Source: Nageia nagi (taxonomy: Eukaryota; Pinophyta). Taken from it: a DNA stretch of 64,000 nucleotides. Below the pieces are notes generated by a model. The model saw only the letters and a program-made list of their open reading frames with translations, made no database searches and was not told the DNA's origin. The stretch spans positions 37,510,001 to 37,574,000 of the forward strand of contig JBITNC010000002.1 in the NCBI GenBank assembly GCA_050084985.1, written 5' to 3'. This document shows, piece after piece, positions 43,541-56,180 of the stretch. A program made the position numbers and the translations under genes. Numbering within the stretch: the stretch's first letter is position 1; each line of letters starts with the position of its first letter.

Positions 43541-45911
43541 CCCATCAAGTGCAAAATAATAAATTGCCTCAAGAATGGGACCACAAGATGATAGAAGAAT
43601 ACTATTGGAACAAAGATGAACTTTAACATCAAGGAGCATCCAAGAATAAGGTACACATGTGACTCCATTTACTTTTAGTTCATCTTCACATTCTTCCATT
43701 TTTTAAAATATAATTAGTTCCTCATCTTGTATAGAAATACTAAAGCCCCATCAAGCATTCTCTATAAAACCTATTATGACTACTAGACCTCACCTATATG
43801 GGAAAATATTAGCCACTAGATACCCCCCTCACTTACCCACCAAAAAGATAAAAGAGGACCTTAGATAAGTCATTGGTACACCCTTGATTAAAACCCCTAA
43901 ATATACCACTCTCCATTTATAAGAATATCATTTTAGAGAATCCATCATAATCCTAGTTGATGATAGAGCCACCTATAATTTTATTGATGAACCATTTTTC
44001 CTTAGAAAAAACTTGAAAAGGATTGAAATTCAAGAATTTAGAGTCACCAATGCTAGGGGTTATCAAACTAGGTGCAAGTGGCTGATTAAAGACCTTAGAT
44101 TCACCATTGGAAACTACACCATTATAGTCAACTTCTATATTTATCCTATGGGTGGCTCTCCTCACATTGTTTTAGGAGTCCAATGGTTATATCAATTAGG
44201 AGATTCTACTTTCAACTACCAAAAATTGAAAATGAGCTTCTTTGAACAAGGAGATAAGGTGACATTGAAAGGCATCCATCCTATACATCCATTGATGGCT
44301 TTGAATAGTTTAGAAAATACCTATGAAGATCTCCCAAGAAAAAGTTTTCCCATTAGCCATGACACCTTTTCAAGCAAGTCTCACAATAACAAACTCATTT
44401 TTAGGAGAAGATAGCCTTGGTTAAAAAAATGGCAAAGAGATGGTTACATCATTTAGGCCCTTATCCATATTTGAAAACTAACAAGCAAGACATATTATGG
44501 GTGACAAAGGTAGCATCAATAACAATACTACAAATCAACCCTTGTTAGCAAGAATTAGTCCTTATACCCCCATTGGTTTGGACAACAATGATTTTTGTTT
44601 TGATAGAGTTTATGGGTAGCTTTTGGTATCAAAGAACAATCCAAATTGTTACACCATATGGAAGGAAAACTTAGCTGATTTTTATGATAATTTGTTTAAC
44701 ACATTTACATCCCTTGTATATGTACTCATGTTGGGATACATGAAGTGGGAATAATTGACCAAAGGAAGGCTCTATACACCGGCAAATAGGGACAATAGTG
44801 GTTTTATAGTTTACAACAGTGATGACATCATAGAAAAGGACCAAAAACCATTTCAAGAGGGAAGGAACAACAAATAAATCATCTTTGATTTTTATGATAT
44901 TCTTGTGGAAGGTAAATAGTGCATATTGAAGATTAAAATCAGCCATGTTACCATCTTTGATTTCTACTAGGGATTATGAAATGTCCCACATATCAACAAA
45001 GGACATATATGGGGTTGATGCATGCTCACTTCTTGATCAACAATATATGATACTTATAAGGAGATATAAAAACCTTTTTTACCCCTACAAGAACAGTACA
45101 CTTTCTAACATATCTTTAATTTTGATTACAAGGGAAAATGATAGATTTATGATATACACACACTTGAGTTTGGAGTAGTCAAACACACCATCTCTCAACA
45201 TAACACTGCACCACCATATGACCACATGTTTTGACATTTTCCAAGGTATTAATATAAGGGGATAACAACAACAAGGAGTTCACTCAATGGTAACTCAAAC
45301 AACAACATGTATGAATCTTGATGTTGTCAAGCAAAGTACAAAATTGCACTTATTCTTCTATAACCTTGGTACAAACAAATACAATTTAGTTTTGAAGATT
45401 GATTTGAACATTACTATGATTAAAAGGATAGAGTTTATGGACTCAAAAATTAGTTCACCATTGATTAATTTGCATCTTGATTTAGTTAGGAACATCCCTA
45501 CTAAGTTCAGTTCATTAAGCACCAAGTACATAGAAATAAGATCAAATGAAGATGCACTTGGAAAGCATTTGAACAACATATACACCTATACAACAGCTAT
45601 GATTTCTCACTCTTTTAGGGCAACAAAACTTTATGATCAGATTTGGTATATGACATCAGGTTGAAGGTTGAATAGTGTACATCATCAATATTTCTTGATT
45701 TTACACTTTGGGATAGCCACCTCCACAATTGAATGCTTTTTACATCATCAAGAGACTATTTTGAAGAGCACTTGGATAGTTTGTTAGCACTTTATAAGTA
45801 CCCCCATGAAGTCATACATCACTTGGTGTAATTGAAGATAAAGTATAAATACCAACATCACCTTCAAACACATTTGAAATTGCTTAAGGGCAAGCAATTT
45901 GAGGGTGGACT
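43541..45911 (+). pseudogene. Gypsy-3 second protease copy and pol vestige
   Basis: From about 43945 a second protease-like stretch reads ILVDDRATYNFIDEPFFLRK, IEIQEFRVTNARGYQTRCKW, FYIYPMGGSPHIVLGVQWLY and VTLKGIHP. The catalytic triplet DSG has become DDR, so it cannot be active. The run 44013-44414 is open for 133 codons. Further on only LLDQQYMILIRRYKNLFYPY near 45050 recalls the linker before RT. No RT, RNase H or integrase catalytic motif was found. The stretch 45180-45911 shows no recognisable protein apart from a terminal LKGKQFEGG shared with gypsy-1. Confidence 0.6.
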
Positions 45912-46898
45912 TGTAATGTCCCTAATTTGGGACCTTTAAACATCTCCCCCTCTTACCTATTCATTATGATCTCTAGCATTTAGTTTAGGAGTAATTTATT
46001 ATCATTTTATTCATATTTATGTCTAGTAGGTATGCGCTTGAGTAAAGGGTGTATTTAATATTTATTTGACAAAGAAAAAGGACCATTTAACATGCTTACC
46101 CCCCCCCCCCCTCACTAACTTGGCAAGAAGAGGAGACTTAATGTACCTTAAGTAATTATTTATTGCTCCTTGACAAGTTGACCACCTAGGAGGGAATATT
46201 GACAAGTTGAAAATGCTATAAAGGTAAGGAAACTAGTCATATGAAGATATCTCATGCATTTAATATTGGATCATTCTAAGCTTAAGGATGCTTTCCTTCT
46301 CTACCTTTTAGGGCTTAGGGCTACTCCTACCTAGAAGTGGCTCATCTACACTTCTACATCTCTTTGAGAGCTTGAGCCTATTATTCTTACTACTTGGAAG
46401 CTTGTGCCAACCATTGGAAGACATCTTGAGACTTATGCCTAGCTTAGGAGCCTTCTTGGGATATATGCCAATCTTGAGGAGTCTAGTTTGAGAATTATTG
46501 AGTCTTGGGCTTTGCCCTAGAACTTGTTGCAGGCTTGTTACAATCCTATTCTTATTTTTGGTTCATTATCGATAATATTGGCTCTCATATTACATCTCGA
46601 ATGTGAATGAATGTTGCTAGATATTTTTGTTATGCATCTATCTTCATTATGCATGGGAATGTATGTGAATTGAGTACTTTTGGAGTTATGTGTATGTTAT
46701 GTTATAGATTTGATTTGTGCTCTAGTTTTGGTTATGTTCACATGTTATGAGCATTTTATATTAGATTTAGCTATTGTTGTTACATTCTAGTTTGAGTGCA
46801 TATTTTGGATGGTTAATGAGCATGTTCTTTGATGCCCTAATTCGTGGATAAGTGTGGAATTGAATGCTAAATTGGATAAACACTAGAAAGGAACCTTA
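45912..46898 (+). repeat. Gypsy-3 3' LTR (about 987 bp)
   Basis: Begins TGTAATGTCCCTAATTTGGG and ends AAAGGAACCTTA, then AAAAA. Contains a run of 13 C at 46099-46111 where the 5' LTR has a short C-tract (32500 region). Confidence 0.8.
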
Positions 46899-47154
46899 AA
46901 AAAATGGTAGGACTCTAAGCTTAACACACTTGTTTGTCTCATAGCCTACACTATACATGATATGCCAATTAAAAAAGTCTTATTATTCTTATATGGATAC
47001 ATAATATATGAAAAGATCGAAAAAAATAATCAATCAAAACTAAGGATATACCTCATTATTGGTAGCACATGCAACAAATAACAATCATGATTTTTATGGT
47101 TCTATCACCATGAGCCTATCAAGTTTGTTATTAGTTTCTTTCAATTTGTAGGAA
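46899..47154. other. Short intergenic stretch
   Basis: AT-rich, no gene or repeat recognised. Confidence 0.4.
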
Positions 47155-49140
47155 CTTAAACTTGTATTTTGGCTATTTTAAATGTATTTATTGAAGTATT
47201 TTACTTGATTTATAATTCAAGTTGTAATCCAACTTGCAGTAATTTGTAAAAATTAACTTAAGAAATATCTTCTACTTTTATATTATCTTATGGACATGTC
47301 AGCCTAGGTCTAGGTGAATTCAAAATCAGACTTCTCCAACTCTCTATAAAGAAAAAGGTTATTTAATATAGAGGCAAGAAAGATAAATACATGAACATTG
47401 TAGAAGTGCTCTAAATTAGTACCTTTCATAAAATTTATCAACATTATTCGAAGCTTTCCTTCAAGTCATATTTATAGGTACTATCAACTATTTTAACAAA
47501 CAAGGAATTATAATATCGGGCCTTCCTCTTCCAATGATCTTTCATCTTGATGCTTTGCTTTACTTAGTGTTTATTCAATTTGGACACGATGACCAAAATA
47601 ATAATCTTACAATGTAACAATGATACAATATTATTGATGAAAGTGAAGATACAAATACAACAAGAGTTACAATGTAATGGTAAGAAACTCTCACCATGAT
47701 GATAGGAATGTATTTGGTTATCTCGTGAGGAGCACCACCACTTGCTCAACTCAACAACCAATCCAACACAACCTCACAAAGAGAGGCTTCTTACAACAAA
47801 ATTCTAACCTTTTATTCACTTGGATAATCATGAACATAATACAATACTTTGAAAAACTTATTATTCTTAACTTATAACACTAAGACTCAAGACTCATCAC
47901 ACATATATAAACTTCTTCACAACTCCCTCATTACTTCTAAATGTCTTTCCAACTTAACTTGACTTCACTTGACTTCCCTTACATGCCCATAGCACTTCTC
48001 TAATTATAGGCTAGAGAAGCTATCTAAATTTTTCCACAACTTGAATTTTAAAATACATTATATCTCCATCTTTATAAATATCCAAACCAATTTTAGAAAT
48101 ACCCATGAGATGCCACATAGATCTTTTGCCACATAACCTTTTTCTAGAAACCCCTTTTAAATATCAACAACTACTTTCATATCATCACATGTCCTTGTGT
48201 CACATAATCCTATGGATAATTCTAAAACATATATCTTCTAGATATTACCCATGGATATTTATTCCACTTACCATTACTTAGTTTCACCATTAACCTTTTA
48301 CCATTTATCATTTATTGTTTTACTTTTTACTAGACTTCACCAATTAAATCCCCCATAGTACACTTGTACTACTAATCATTGTTACGTTGTTATCTTTTTA
48401 TTTTGGTTACAACATTATTTCATTACGGATATCATTGTAGCTTATTGGTGGGCATCATTATCTTGCACAACAAGCTAGTAGTTGGGCACTATTATTTACT
48501 ATGAAACATACCATCTACATAGAGAAACCATAAATTTATTGGAAAAAATTAATGACAATAGTACCACAATAGAATTTTGTAAGAAGATCATTTGAACAAA
48601 GTTATATGTATTAGTATGCATCAATCAAAATTTGTTTCACATCCACATGATGCTAGAACCTAACATGGATGTTTTATACCTTATATCCCAAATATGGGCA
48701 TTATGGTACTTCAACCTCAAAATGTGGGCTCTTTAGTCCTTGTCCTAAATTAATGATGTTAAAACCATAACATGGATGTTCTAAATCTTTCATCCCAAAA
48801 TGCGAGTATTATGGTACCTCAACCTCAAAATGTGGGTACTTTAGTCCCTGACATGGATCAATTATGAACCAATATCAATAGTTGATTTTAACCTGACATA
48901 ATACAGATCCACTATCCATTCACTAAAAAATGTTAGAATTTTTCCTCTAACCTATATGTGATCCCTTAGTTCCAAATAAGTCTTCTCTATATCTCCTCTT
49001 GTAAATATTGCATAATCATAGTTTCTAGATCTCTACAATAAAATTAGATCTTAATCTAATTTGTATGTTATATACATAATTAATTGTACATATTTTAATA
49101 TACATTGCTTTGTTTTTTATATCAACAATGTCATTGTCAT
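47155..49140 (+). repeat. Dispersed AT-rich repeat, copy R2, split by an insertion
   Basis: 47155-47485 matches the first half of R1 (GGCTATTTTAAATGTATTTA, CTAGGTGAATTCAAAATCAG, CAAGTCATATTTATAGGTAC). 48555-49140 matches the second half (TACCACAATAGAATTTTG, TGGTACCTCAACCTCAAAAT, AATAAGTCTTCTCTATATCT). Inside the second half, the block ATGGATGTT...TTTAGTCC occurs twice in tandem (about 48667-48744 and 48771-48848). The middle (47486-48554) is foreign to R1. Confidence 0.65.
47486..48554 (-). repeat. Insertion in R2, possible solo LTR
   Basis: About 1.07 kb with no counterpart in R1. On the minus strand CTCTAGCCTATAATTAGAG near 48010 resembles the TATA region of the LTR-like remnant at 26545 (CTCTAGCCTATAAATGG). 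Exact ends and a target duplication could not be fixed. Short open frames lack domains. Confidence 0.35.
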
Positions 49141-49469
49141 TTTTAGCATACATCTCAAAATTATTTGAGAGGCAAATCACCATCTTGACATCAATGAATC
49201 TTGGTTGTAAGAAATATATTTATATATTGATTAACAATGATCTAAATTTTGCATTGAGGATGAACATCTCGATTAACAATACTTTAATTTATGTGTTGAT
49301 ATAAATGTTATTACGAGCAAACACCTTAATCCTTTTTGGCATCCTATGTCTCATTTTAAGAGGCATACTCTACAACAAAATTGTTGAAGTTGAGCGGGTC
49401 ATAAAAGTTTTTTATTTAGCAAACACTATATTAAGAATCATATATGAGTGCTTACTTTGATGGTATAGA

Positions 49470-50300
49470 TATTTAAATTTTCATTTTAGCTATCTAAAAT
49501 GGTTTTCTTAAATGTTTTATTTTATTTATGTAAAATATCAAATTAGACCACTTTAGTATATAAGGCTAATTTAATTGAGTTTATTTAAATTAATGATATC
49601 TTCTAATTATTCTAGGTGGGTCCACTTAGGTAAACTTGAAATCAAATTTGTGAAACTTTTATAAAACAATCCAAAGTGCTCATTTTTTATATTGAAGAAT
49701 CACAACCGATTTTCATCACGTTTTATCATAAGAAGAAAACAACAATGCAAGATCATTTTCCATCATCACGAAAATATCATTATAATCATCCAAGTGATCA
49801 AAAAATAGAAGCACAAGCTAAAACAAGCATTCAAACTAGAATGTCCAATGTTGGCACCTAGGCCTATAATGATCAACATTTCAATAGTGAATCCCAAACC
49901 ATTCAACACTCTAGAACTATATATCGAAAATGTGAATAGTTTTATCCTAAGCCTCAACTATTGAAGCAAATTATTTTGAAAAGTTTGCATATTAGTTCTA
50001 GAATCATCATTTGTGAAAAAATCATCTCAAAATTATATTTTGCATTATCATTTCTAGAATTATCTAGAACAACTACAACTAGGGTTCACCTTTCAAGAAC
50101 ACAAGCTTGTTAGAAAACTTTCAATCCTTTATCATCTAATAAGTTCTATATATGTCCTCTTATCAATTTATAAAATCTTAATTGTTATATCTCTAAATTA
50201 TGTTTATTTATCAAACTGACTTCATTATATAGATAGAAAAAATGTGCATATTTTAATATATTGTTCATTATTTTTATGTCTACAAATTGATGAAATCGAA
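49470..50300 (+). repeat. Dispersed AT-rich repeat, copy R3
   Basis: Follows R2 by about 330 bp in the same orientation. Shares TTTTATTTTATTTATG, ATATCTTCTAATTATTCTAG, TAGGTAAACTTGAAATC, then CAAGAACACAAGCTTGTTAG, ATGTCCTCTTATCAATTTAT and CATATTTTAATATATTGTTC. It is more diverged than R1 and R2. Confidence 0.6.
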
Positions 50301-50889
50301 TCTTCCTATTTTCTTTTTCAAAATGCTAGATTTTTGAATGAATTCTAGGGCATTCTTGAAAACTTATCCTACATTCAACATTACGACATCATGGCTTCAT
50401 AAAACAATAATATGAATATGATCCAACACTTTTTCAAGGCTAATGGTATAAAAGCGAAATATTGTATTTTCCTCAAAAATTCATAAGAATACAAATCTCC
50501 ATTTGATATAATGAAATGGTCAAACTATTTAGAATAATCAAAATACTCTAAATGTCGAAGGTCCCACTACTAAGAACCAAGTATATTTAGAATCAACAAT
50601 ATTGAGAAAATTATTGGATCAAACTATGGTTAAGAAGCATTTCTACATTGATTTTATCTAAAATTTAATTTATGCATTATTATTTATATAATTAACATTC
50701 TCAACTATATTTTTAAATTACTACTTATTAAAAAAATTTAGGAGGATCAAAATAATATTATTACTAAATCTTGAAAGTAAATAGTGTAAGGTAAGAAATT
50801 ATACCACTAAGTGTGAACATGCACGAATTGGAGAAATACAAGAAATTTGTTAAAGGAGAAAAATAAAGGAAAAAACCCCTACATTTCAA
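50301..50889. other. Intergenic, nothing recognised
   Basis: AT-rich sequence without gene or repeat that can be named. Confidence 0.4.
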
Positions 50890-51976
50890 GAACACCAAAA
50901 GGCAAGAAAGATTCAAGAAAATAAGGTTTACAAGTTGAATATTCGAAACAGAAAGAAAATAGACAGCCTCATAACAGAGTGGCGAGAGGGATCCATATTG
51001 CCATGGCCACCTTGCCCCATAAAAGGCGCTTATTTAACCAATCCCTAGAAGATACAAATTACGTCCAATCCACCTTCAGAACATCTCAAATAGGTAAAAA
51101 TTTTTTCAATATGTGAGCACTAATTCCAACCATAAGGAGCAAAAAAAACCACAAGTAGCATTCGGCCATATTTTACAACCAACCAAAAAACTGGAAAATG
51201 GATCCTAACAAGAACGAGGAATAATGCCCCATTTGAAATTACAAATGTCAACATAGTTTAATTATAATTTAAATATTTTGATATCAAGGAACATCATTAT
51301 TTTTTGAATATCATCTATATCTTGCTAAATTGATTATTTCAAATCATACTTTCAATTAGAAATCCATGATCCATCGACCTAAAGTATCAAATGTTGAGAT
51401 ATAATATTAGCATACAAATTATAAGTTTTTATTTATATCTTGTTATCATCCTATAAAGGGGGATGTATGATCACATATTATCAGGGCCCCCTGTTCTGAT
51501 GGCAACAGTGCTTATAAATAAGAATACCTTGCATGCAAGGGTGGTCAACCCAGTGAAGATATAGAAATAACATTTCATGATGTCTGAGGTTTCGGTTACA
51601 GATCCATATTGATGGTATGGTAATGAATTTGTTATCTTCACAAATAAGAACCCTGCTAATTTCTATTGACTTTCAATACGAAGAAAATTTCCTTGGAAGA
51701 AAAAGAGCTATATTAGAGTTTAAATTCAATATGACTTGTACTTTACTCTTTTCCAAATAACATTGATGTACGAAAATTTTCATAATGATGCTTTGTGGTA
51801 ATCCTTGAAAGTTAAAATTAGCCCTTTACCGATCGTTCCAATATTGAAATATTAATGGTCATGAGATCTAACGCTATTTTGTCTATTTTGAAATAAGGGG
51901 AAATTAGCAATATACTAGTAAAATCATCAAAGTTTAAACAGAAAGAGGTAAAAAAACTTACATCTAGATATTCCAG
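50890..51976 (+). repeat. LINE-flanking repeat, copy A (about 1.09 kb)
   Basis: Begins GAACACCAAAAGGCAAG and ends TCTAGATATTCCAG at the LINE's left edge. It aligns in order with 56898-58285: GTGGCGAGAGGGAT, GCCACCTTGC, GATCACTAT/GATCACATA, CTTTGCATGG/CCTTGCATGC, CATTTCATGATGT, TGACT.TCAATACGAAG, GAGATCTAACGC and GAAATTTAGCAAT. The copies differ by many substitutions and small indels. Probably the leader of a gypsy-type element, since copy B runs into gag. Confidence 0.75.
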
Positions 51977-52542
51977 CACCCACATCTACTTCCTCTCCAA
52001 GTTTGCCCAAAACAAAAGACACCCAAGAAACTCTCCAGGATCCTAATCCTTTCAATGTCTTGCAAACTGATGAAGCTCAAGAGGATTCGCCCACCTTCCA
52101 ACACCACCAAAGCCCACTAGTAACTACCCTAGAAACCCAAAATCCTTCCCCTTTCCCCTCAACCATCAACCCGTTGTACTCCACATCTGAGCAAACCTTA
52201 AGTACCCCTTTTGCAATGAACCAGCCTATTGCAAACACTCCTCTCCTAGAGATGGATCTGAATATGGTAGATGCTCCTCCCCAAAATCCTCCAGACTCTG
52301 CCTCCCAGCAGAAACCACCACCTAGCCATCACCCTACATCTTATTCAGCTAATAAGACTATCCCCCTGAAACAAACAACCAATATCTTGAAAAATCCCAA
52401 CTCAGGGATTCAAAAACGGAAGGGAAGGAAGACCAATCAAGCCACCCTCCAACAACTGGCTCGAGAAGATATTGAAGAGGGATCCCAATCCCATATAGAC
52501 ACGCTTTTGGAAGCCAAAAAACTCCAAAAGGTATCTCAATGA
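51977..52542 (+). pseudogene. LINE ORF1, C-terminal remnant
   Basis: The frame is open from the left junction to TGA 52540-52542 and encodes a Pro/Ser/Thr/Gln-rich tail (PKTKDTQETLQDPNPFNVL, then NPSPFPSTINPLYSTSEQ, and a basic RKGRKTNQATLQQLARED). No ATG exists at its apparent start, which is a TTG at 52003. The gag-like domain and zinc knuckle expected in plant L1 ORF1 lie upstream of the truncation. The stop overlaps the ORF2 start codon (ATGA). Confidence 0.7.
52539..52542 (+). promoter_or_regulatory. ATGA overlap of LINE ORF1 stop and ORF2 start
   Basis: TCTCAATGAAATAC: the ATG of ORF2 (52539-52541) overlaps the TGA of ORF1 (52540-52542). Such overlaps are known to allow termination-coupled reinitiation in some insect LINEs. 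In this copy it can only be a fossil. Confidence 0.6.
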
Positions 52543-55500
52543 AATACATCACATGGAACACACGGGGTCTCCATTCCCCCGATACTTTAGGAATGGCAAA
52601 ACTGTTAGTTCACACAGAAAAACCCACTGTCCTGATGATCCAAGAAACGAAATCTTCTGACTCTGATCTTTCTACCCTCAAAAAGAAGTTTTGGTCCCAC
52701 AGCTCATTCGAATCTAGCCCAGCAGTAGGTCAGTCTGGAGGATTGGCAACTTTTTGGGATAGTACTCAGCTGGATTGTACGTTGGCTCACTCTAAAATCC
52801 TCCTGGATAGCTCTCAAAGCTCGCTGCCTGCAACTGGATACCGCTTTGGCCTCATAAACATCTATGCTCCTCAAAATAATGAACTCAAAAAGGTTTTATG
52901 GAATCAAATTGCAAACTGGCTCACCTTACACGATGCCCTTCCATGCATCGTAGGAGGTGACTTCAATGCCATTAAGAATCTCACAGAGAAGAAGGGAGGT
53001 ATTAGGAAACTTGACTCAAGTGCAGAGGACTTCAACTCCTTCATTGATGACCACCAGTTGTTTGAACCTACCTGTGCTAATGGCTTATATACATGGTCAA
53101 ATAAAAGACATGTTGACCAAGCTATCTCAGAAAAGTTGGATCGCTTTCTACTCACCTCAAACTGGTTAGAAAATGAACACATTGTTCAATCTGAAATCCT
53201 TCCTTATGGAGGATCTGATCACTGGCCTGTAGCAATGATTGATGAGCTCCCTCCAAAAAAGATTGCCTCGCCCTTCAGGTTTCAAAAAATGTGGCTCCAA
53301 CATGAAGATTTTGATGATCTAATAACTCAATGGTGGATGGAAGAAACTGGGGTCTTTGGTACTGCTATGTACATTTTCTCTACAAAACTACAACGTTTAA
53401 AAGCAGAAAATCAAAGCTTGGAATAAGTCCTCTTTTGGCAATGTAATAGAAAATAGGACCTTGTTGGAGGAACAATTAATTCAAATTGAAAACCGAATTA
53501 ATTCAAAAACCAGAAGAGGGGCTAATAGACCAAGAACGTCAACTCCTTCAACATCTTCAGAAAGCCTATCTTGCAGAAGAGTTAATGTGGAGGCAGAAGT
53601 CAAGAATCCAATGGCTGAAGGAAGGTGATCGAAATACGAAATACTTCCATCTCACTACCTTGGCCCATAGATCCCATAACAGGATCACATCTCTTGACAC
53701 TCCTGAAGGTCATTCTCTTACTAACTCTGTTGATATAGAAAAACCATATTGTGTCTTTTTTTCAAACTCTCTTGTCTGAGCCATGTACCCCAAGACAGTA
53801 CGCTCAAGAGCAGTTGCTTTCCTACATTCCAAAGCTAATCTCTGCCCACCAGAATCAACTTCTCATCAGACCAATCAGTGAAGCGGAAGTAGAAATTGCA
53901 CTGTTCCAAATGAAGCCCTATGGCTCTCCTGGTCCTGATGGCTTCCCTCCTGGCTTCCTGCAACACTTTTGGTCTCTTCTGAAGGATGAAATTGTTGCCG
54001 TGGTCCAAGAATCTTTTCAATCCAAACAACTTCTTCGTAGTATCAATCATACCTTTTTGGCCCTAATCCCAAAACTCAAAGATGCTAAGATGATTACCTC
54101 TTTTCGTCCCATCTCATTATGCAATTCCATTTACAAAGTAATCTCAAAAGTCGCTGCGAATCGTCTCCAAACTGTCCTCGCAAACATTATCTCAGATGAG
54201 CAAAAAGCGTTTGTAAAAGGTCGCCAACTATTGGATGGGGTTGTGCTTGTTCATGAATTGATCCACTCTATTAACCGACATAAAAAACAAAGGTTGCTGT
54301 TGAAACTTGACATCGCAAAGGCTTTTGACAAGGTGAGTTGGGATTTCCTTTTGCAAGTTATGGAAAAACTTGGTTTTGAGGCCCAGTGGATAGATTGGAT
54401 TTTTTCTCTCATTGAAGCACCATGTTTTTCAATTCTTATCAACGGTGAGTCCAAAGGTTTCTTCAACAGCACTAGGGGGCTACGTCAAGGCGATCCCTTA
54501 TCCCCATATCTCTTCATTATCCTCTCTGAAGTGCTGGTAGAGGCCTAAAAAACTTGCAAGCCACAGGAAAGATCCATGGACTTCAAATCACAAGCAACAC
54601 TCCTCCTATCACGCATTCCCAGTTCGCAGATGACACTCTGCTCTTCATGTACCCCCAGCATCATGAGATCATCCACCTCAAGAACTTCTTACATTGCTAT
54701 GAAGTGGCTTCAGGACAAGAGATCAACAGATCCAAATCTACAATATAAAGGTCTCAACATTTCAGCCTATTACACGTCTCAAATCAGCCAATGGATAGAC
54801 ATGACAGTTGGACAACTCCCCAGCACTTATCTTGGGATGCCTTTAGTAATAGGTGGGAACTTTGGAGGCTTTTGGGAGTCTTTAATAGAAAAAATGCAAA
54901 GCAAGATGAACTCATGGAAAGCAAAATGGCTCTCCTCAGCTGAAGAATCACAAAACTTAATGCTATGTTGGGTGCTATTCCTACTTTTTTGGCTTTCAGC
55001 TTTTTGGGTCCCTCAAAACATTTTAGACCGCATGGAGGCTATCATGCGTAATTTTCTATGGCACGGTGCTTCTGAGACTCGTAAAATCCACCTGGTGGCT
55101 TGGGATCTGGTTTGCCAACCCAAGTCAAGGGGTGGACTGGGAATCAAAAACTTACGTAGTATGAATCTAGCCCTTTTAGGAAAACTAGTATGGAGGATTT
55201 ACACTGATCATCATCACCAGTGGAGTCAGGCCATCCGCTCTAAGTATCTTGATGATACCTCTCCTGAGCGCATTTTTACTGCAGCAGAAGTTCCATGGGG
55301 CTCCCCTATCTGGAATGGCTTAAGAAAAGCAAGAAGCTTTGTGTTGCACTTCCTCAAATGGAGAATTGGTTCAGGGCACAAGGTGGACTTCTGGGAAGAT
55401 GCTTGGCTGCTTCTTATCCCACTTGCTTCACTAAACTCCTTCCAAAACTTATACCCCTACCTCAAATCCCACTGGGGTGACAAAGTGTTCCACTATTGGT

Positions 55501-56180
55501 CTTGGGCTAACAGGACAAGAAAGTGGAGGCCCTTCGTAGATCTTCCTCCGAATCTAATACAAGAAGCCAGCAACCTCAAATCCCTGCTAGGAGTCCATAC
55601 TTTGGATAACGCAGAGAAAGAGGACAGGTTAGTTTGCACCCTAAACTCTAAAGGAGACTACTCAGTAAGTCTGGCATTCAAAACTACTTTCCATGGAGCC
55701 AAGTCTCCGTATCCACCGTCAGTCTGGATGCGAGTATGGACTTCAAAGGCCTGGCCCAAAGCATCCTTTTTCTTATGGCTGGCAGTGCAAAATAAATTTT
55801 TATCTTGGGAACAGCTGGTGAAGCGAGGTTGGATTGACCTGGGCGTTGTGTATTATGTGGATCTAGTGAAGAAACAGGACTCCACCTGATGTTGTTTTGC
55901 CCCTACTCAACTGCATTATGGGGGAAACTTTTGGAATGTGGCTCAGGACCTTGGTCACACCTCACTCAATCAGCTTTCTACTGCAGTACTGGGAATCCCC
56001 TTTAGGAGTAAGTCCTTCCAAATCCTCTGGCAAGCAGCCCCTGCTATGCTCGTTTGGTCCTTGTGGCTAGAGAGGAACAATCGGCTTTCAATGGCCATTC
56101 AGTGGATGTTGAGAAGTGCTGGCTCAAACTTGAAAAACAGTTAGTCAATGTTTTAGATGCAACTTTCTGTATTGCATCAA
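52539..56180 (+). pseudogene. LINE ORF2: APE endonuclease, reverse transcriptase, C-terminal zinc region
   Basis: Starts at ATG 52539. Endonuclease motifs are YITWNTRGLHS, LMIQETKSS (catalytic Glu), INIYAPQNN, VGGDFNAIK, LYTWSNKR, LDRFLL and GGSDHWPV (catalytic Asp-His). After frame shifts near 53398, 53490 and 53755 comes RT: GSPGPDGFPPGF, FRPISLCNSIYKVISK, KLDIAKAFDKVSWDFL, GLRQGDPLSPYLF and, after a further shift, SQFADDTLLF (catalytic FADD). A shift near 54740 leads to the thumb and connection region and zf-RVT region (YLGMPL, FLWHG, WGSPIWNGL, ASFFLWLAVQNKFLSWEQL). The last part, with CVLCGSSEETGLHLMLFC in another frame, ends near 56180. Confidence 0.9.

Larger units (their letters stand above)
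32312..46898 (+). mobile_element. Gypsy-3: Ty3/gypsy-type element with gag and two protease copies, interrupted by copia-2
   Basis: LTRs lie at about 32312-33252 and 45912-46898 (TGTAATGTCCC...ACCTTA). The flanking A-runs (AAAAA on both sides) allow a 5-bp target duplication. PBS TGGTATCAAAGC at 33256. Purine tract GAGGGTGGA at about 45901. The gag is split by copia-2 at 34133/42642. The nucleocapsid knuckle is CFNCKQPWTLGHHC, and two separate protease-like regions follow. Pol is reduced to a vestige of the linker (ILIRRYKNLFYPYKN near 45055) with no catalytic RT or integrase motif. Like gypsy-1, it appears non-autonomous. Confidence 0.8.

Noticed and set aside
52003-52542. LINE ORF1 as a complete small gene starting at 52003
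   Set aside because: 52003 is a TTG codon and the frame is open further left to the junction. It is the tail of a truncated ORF1.
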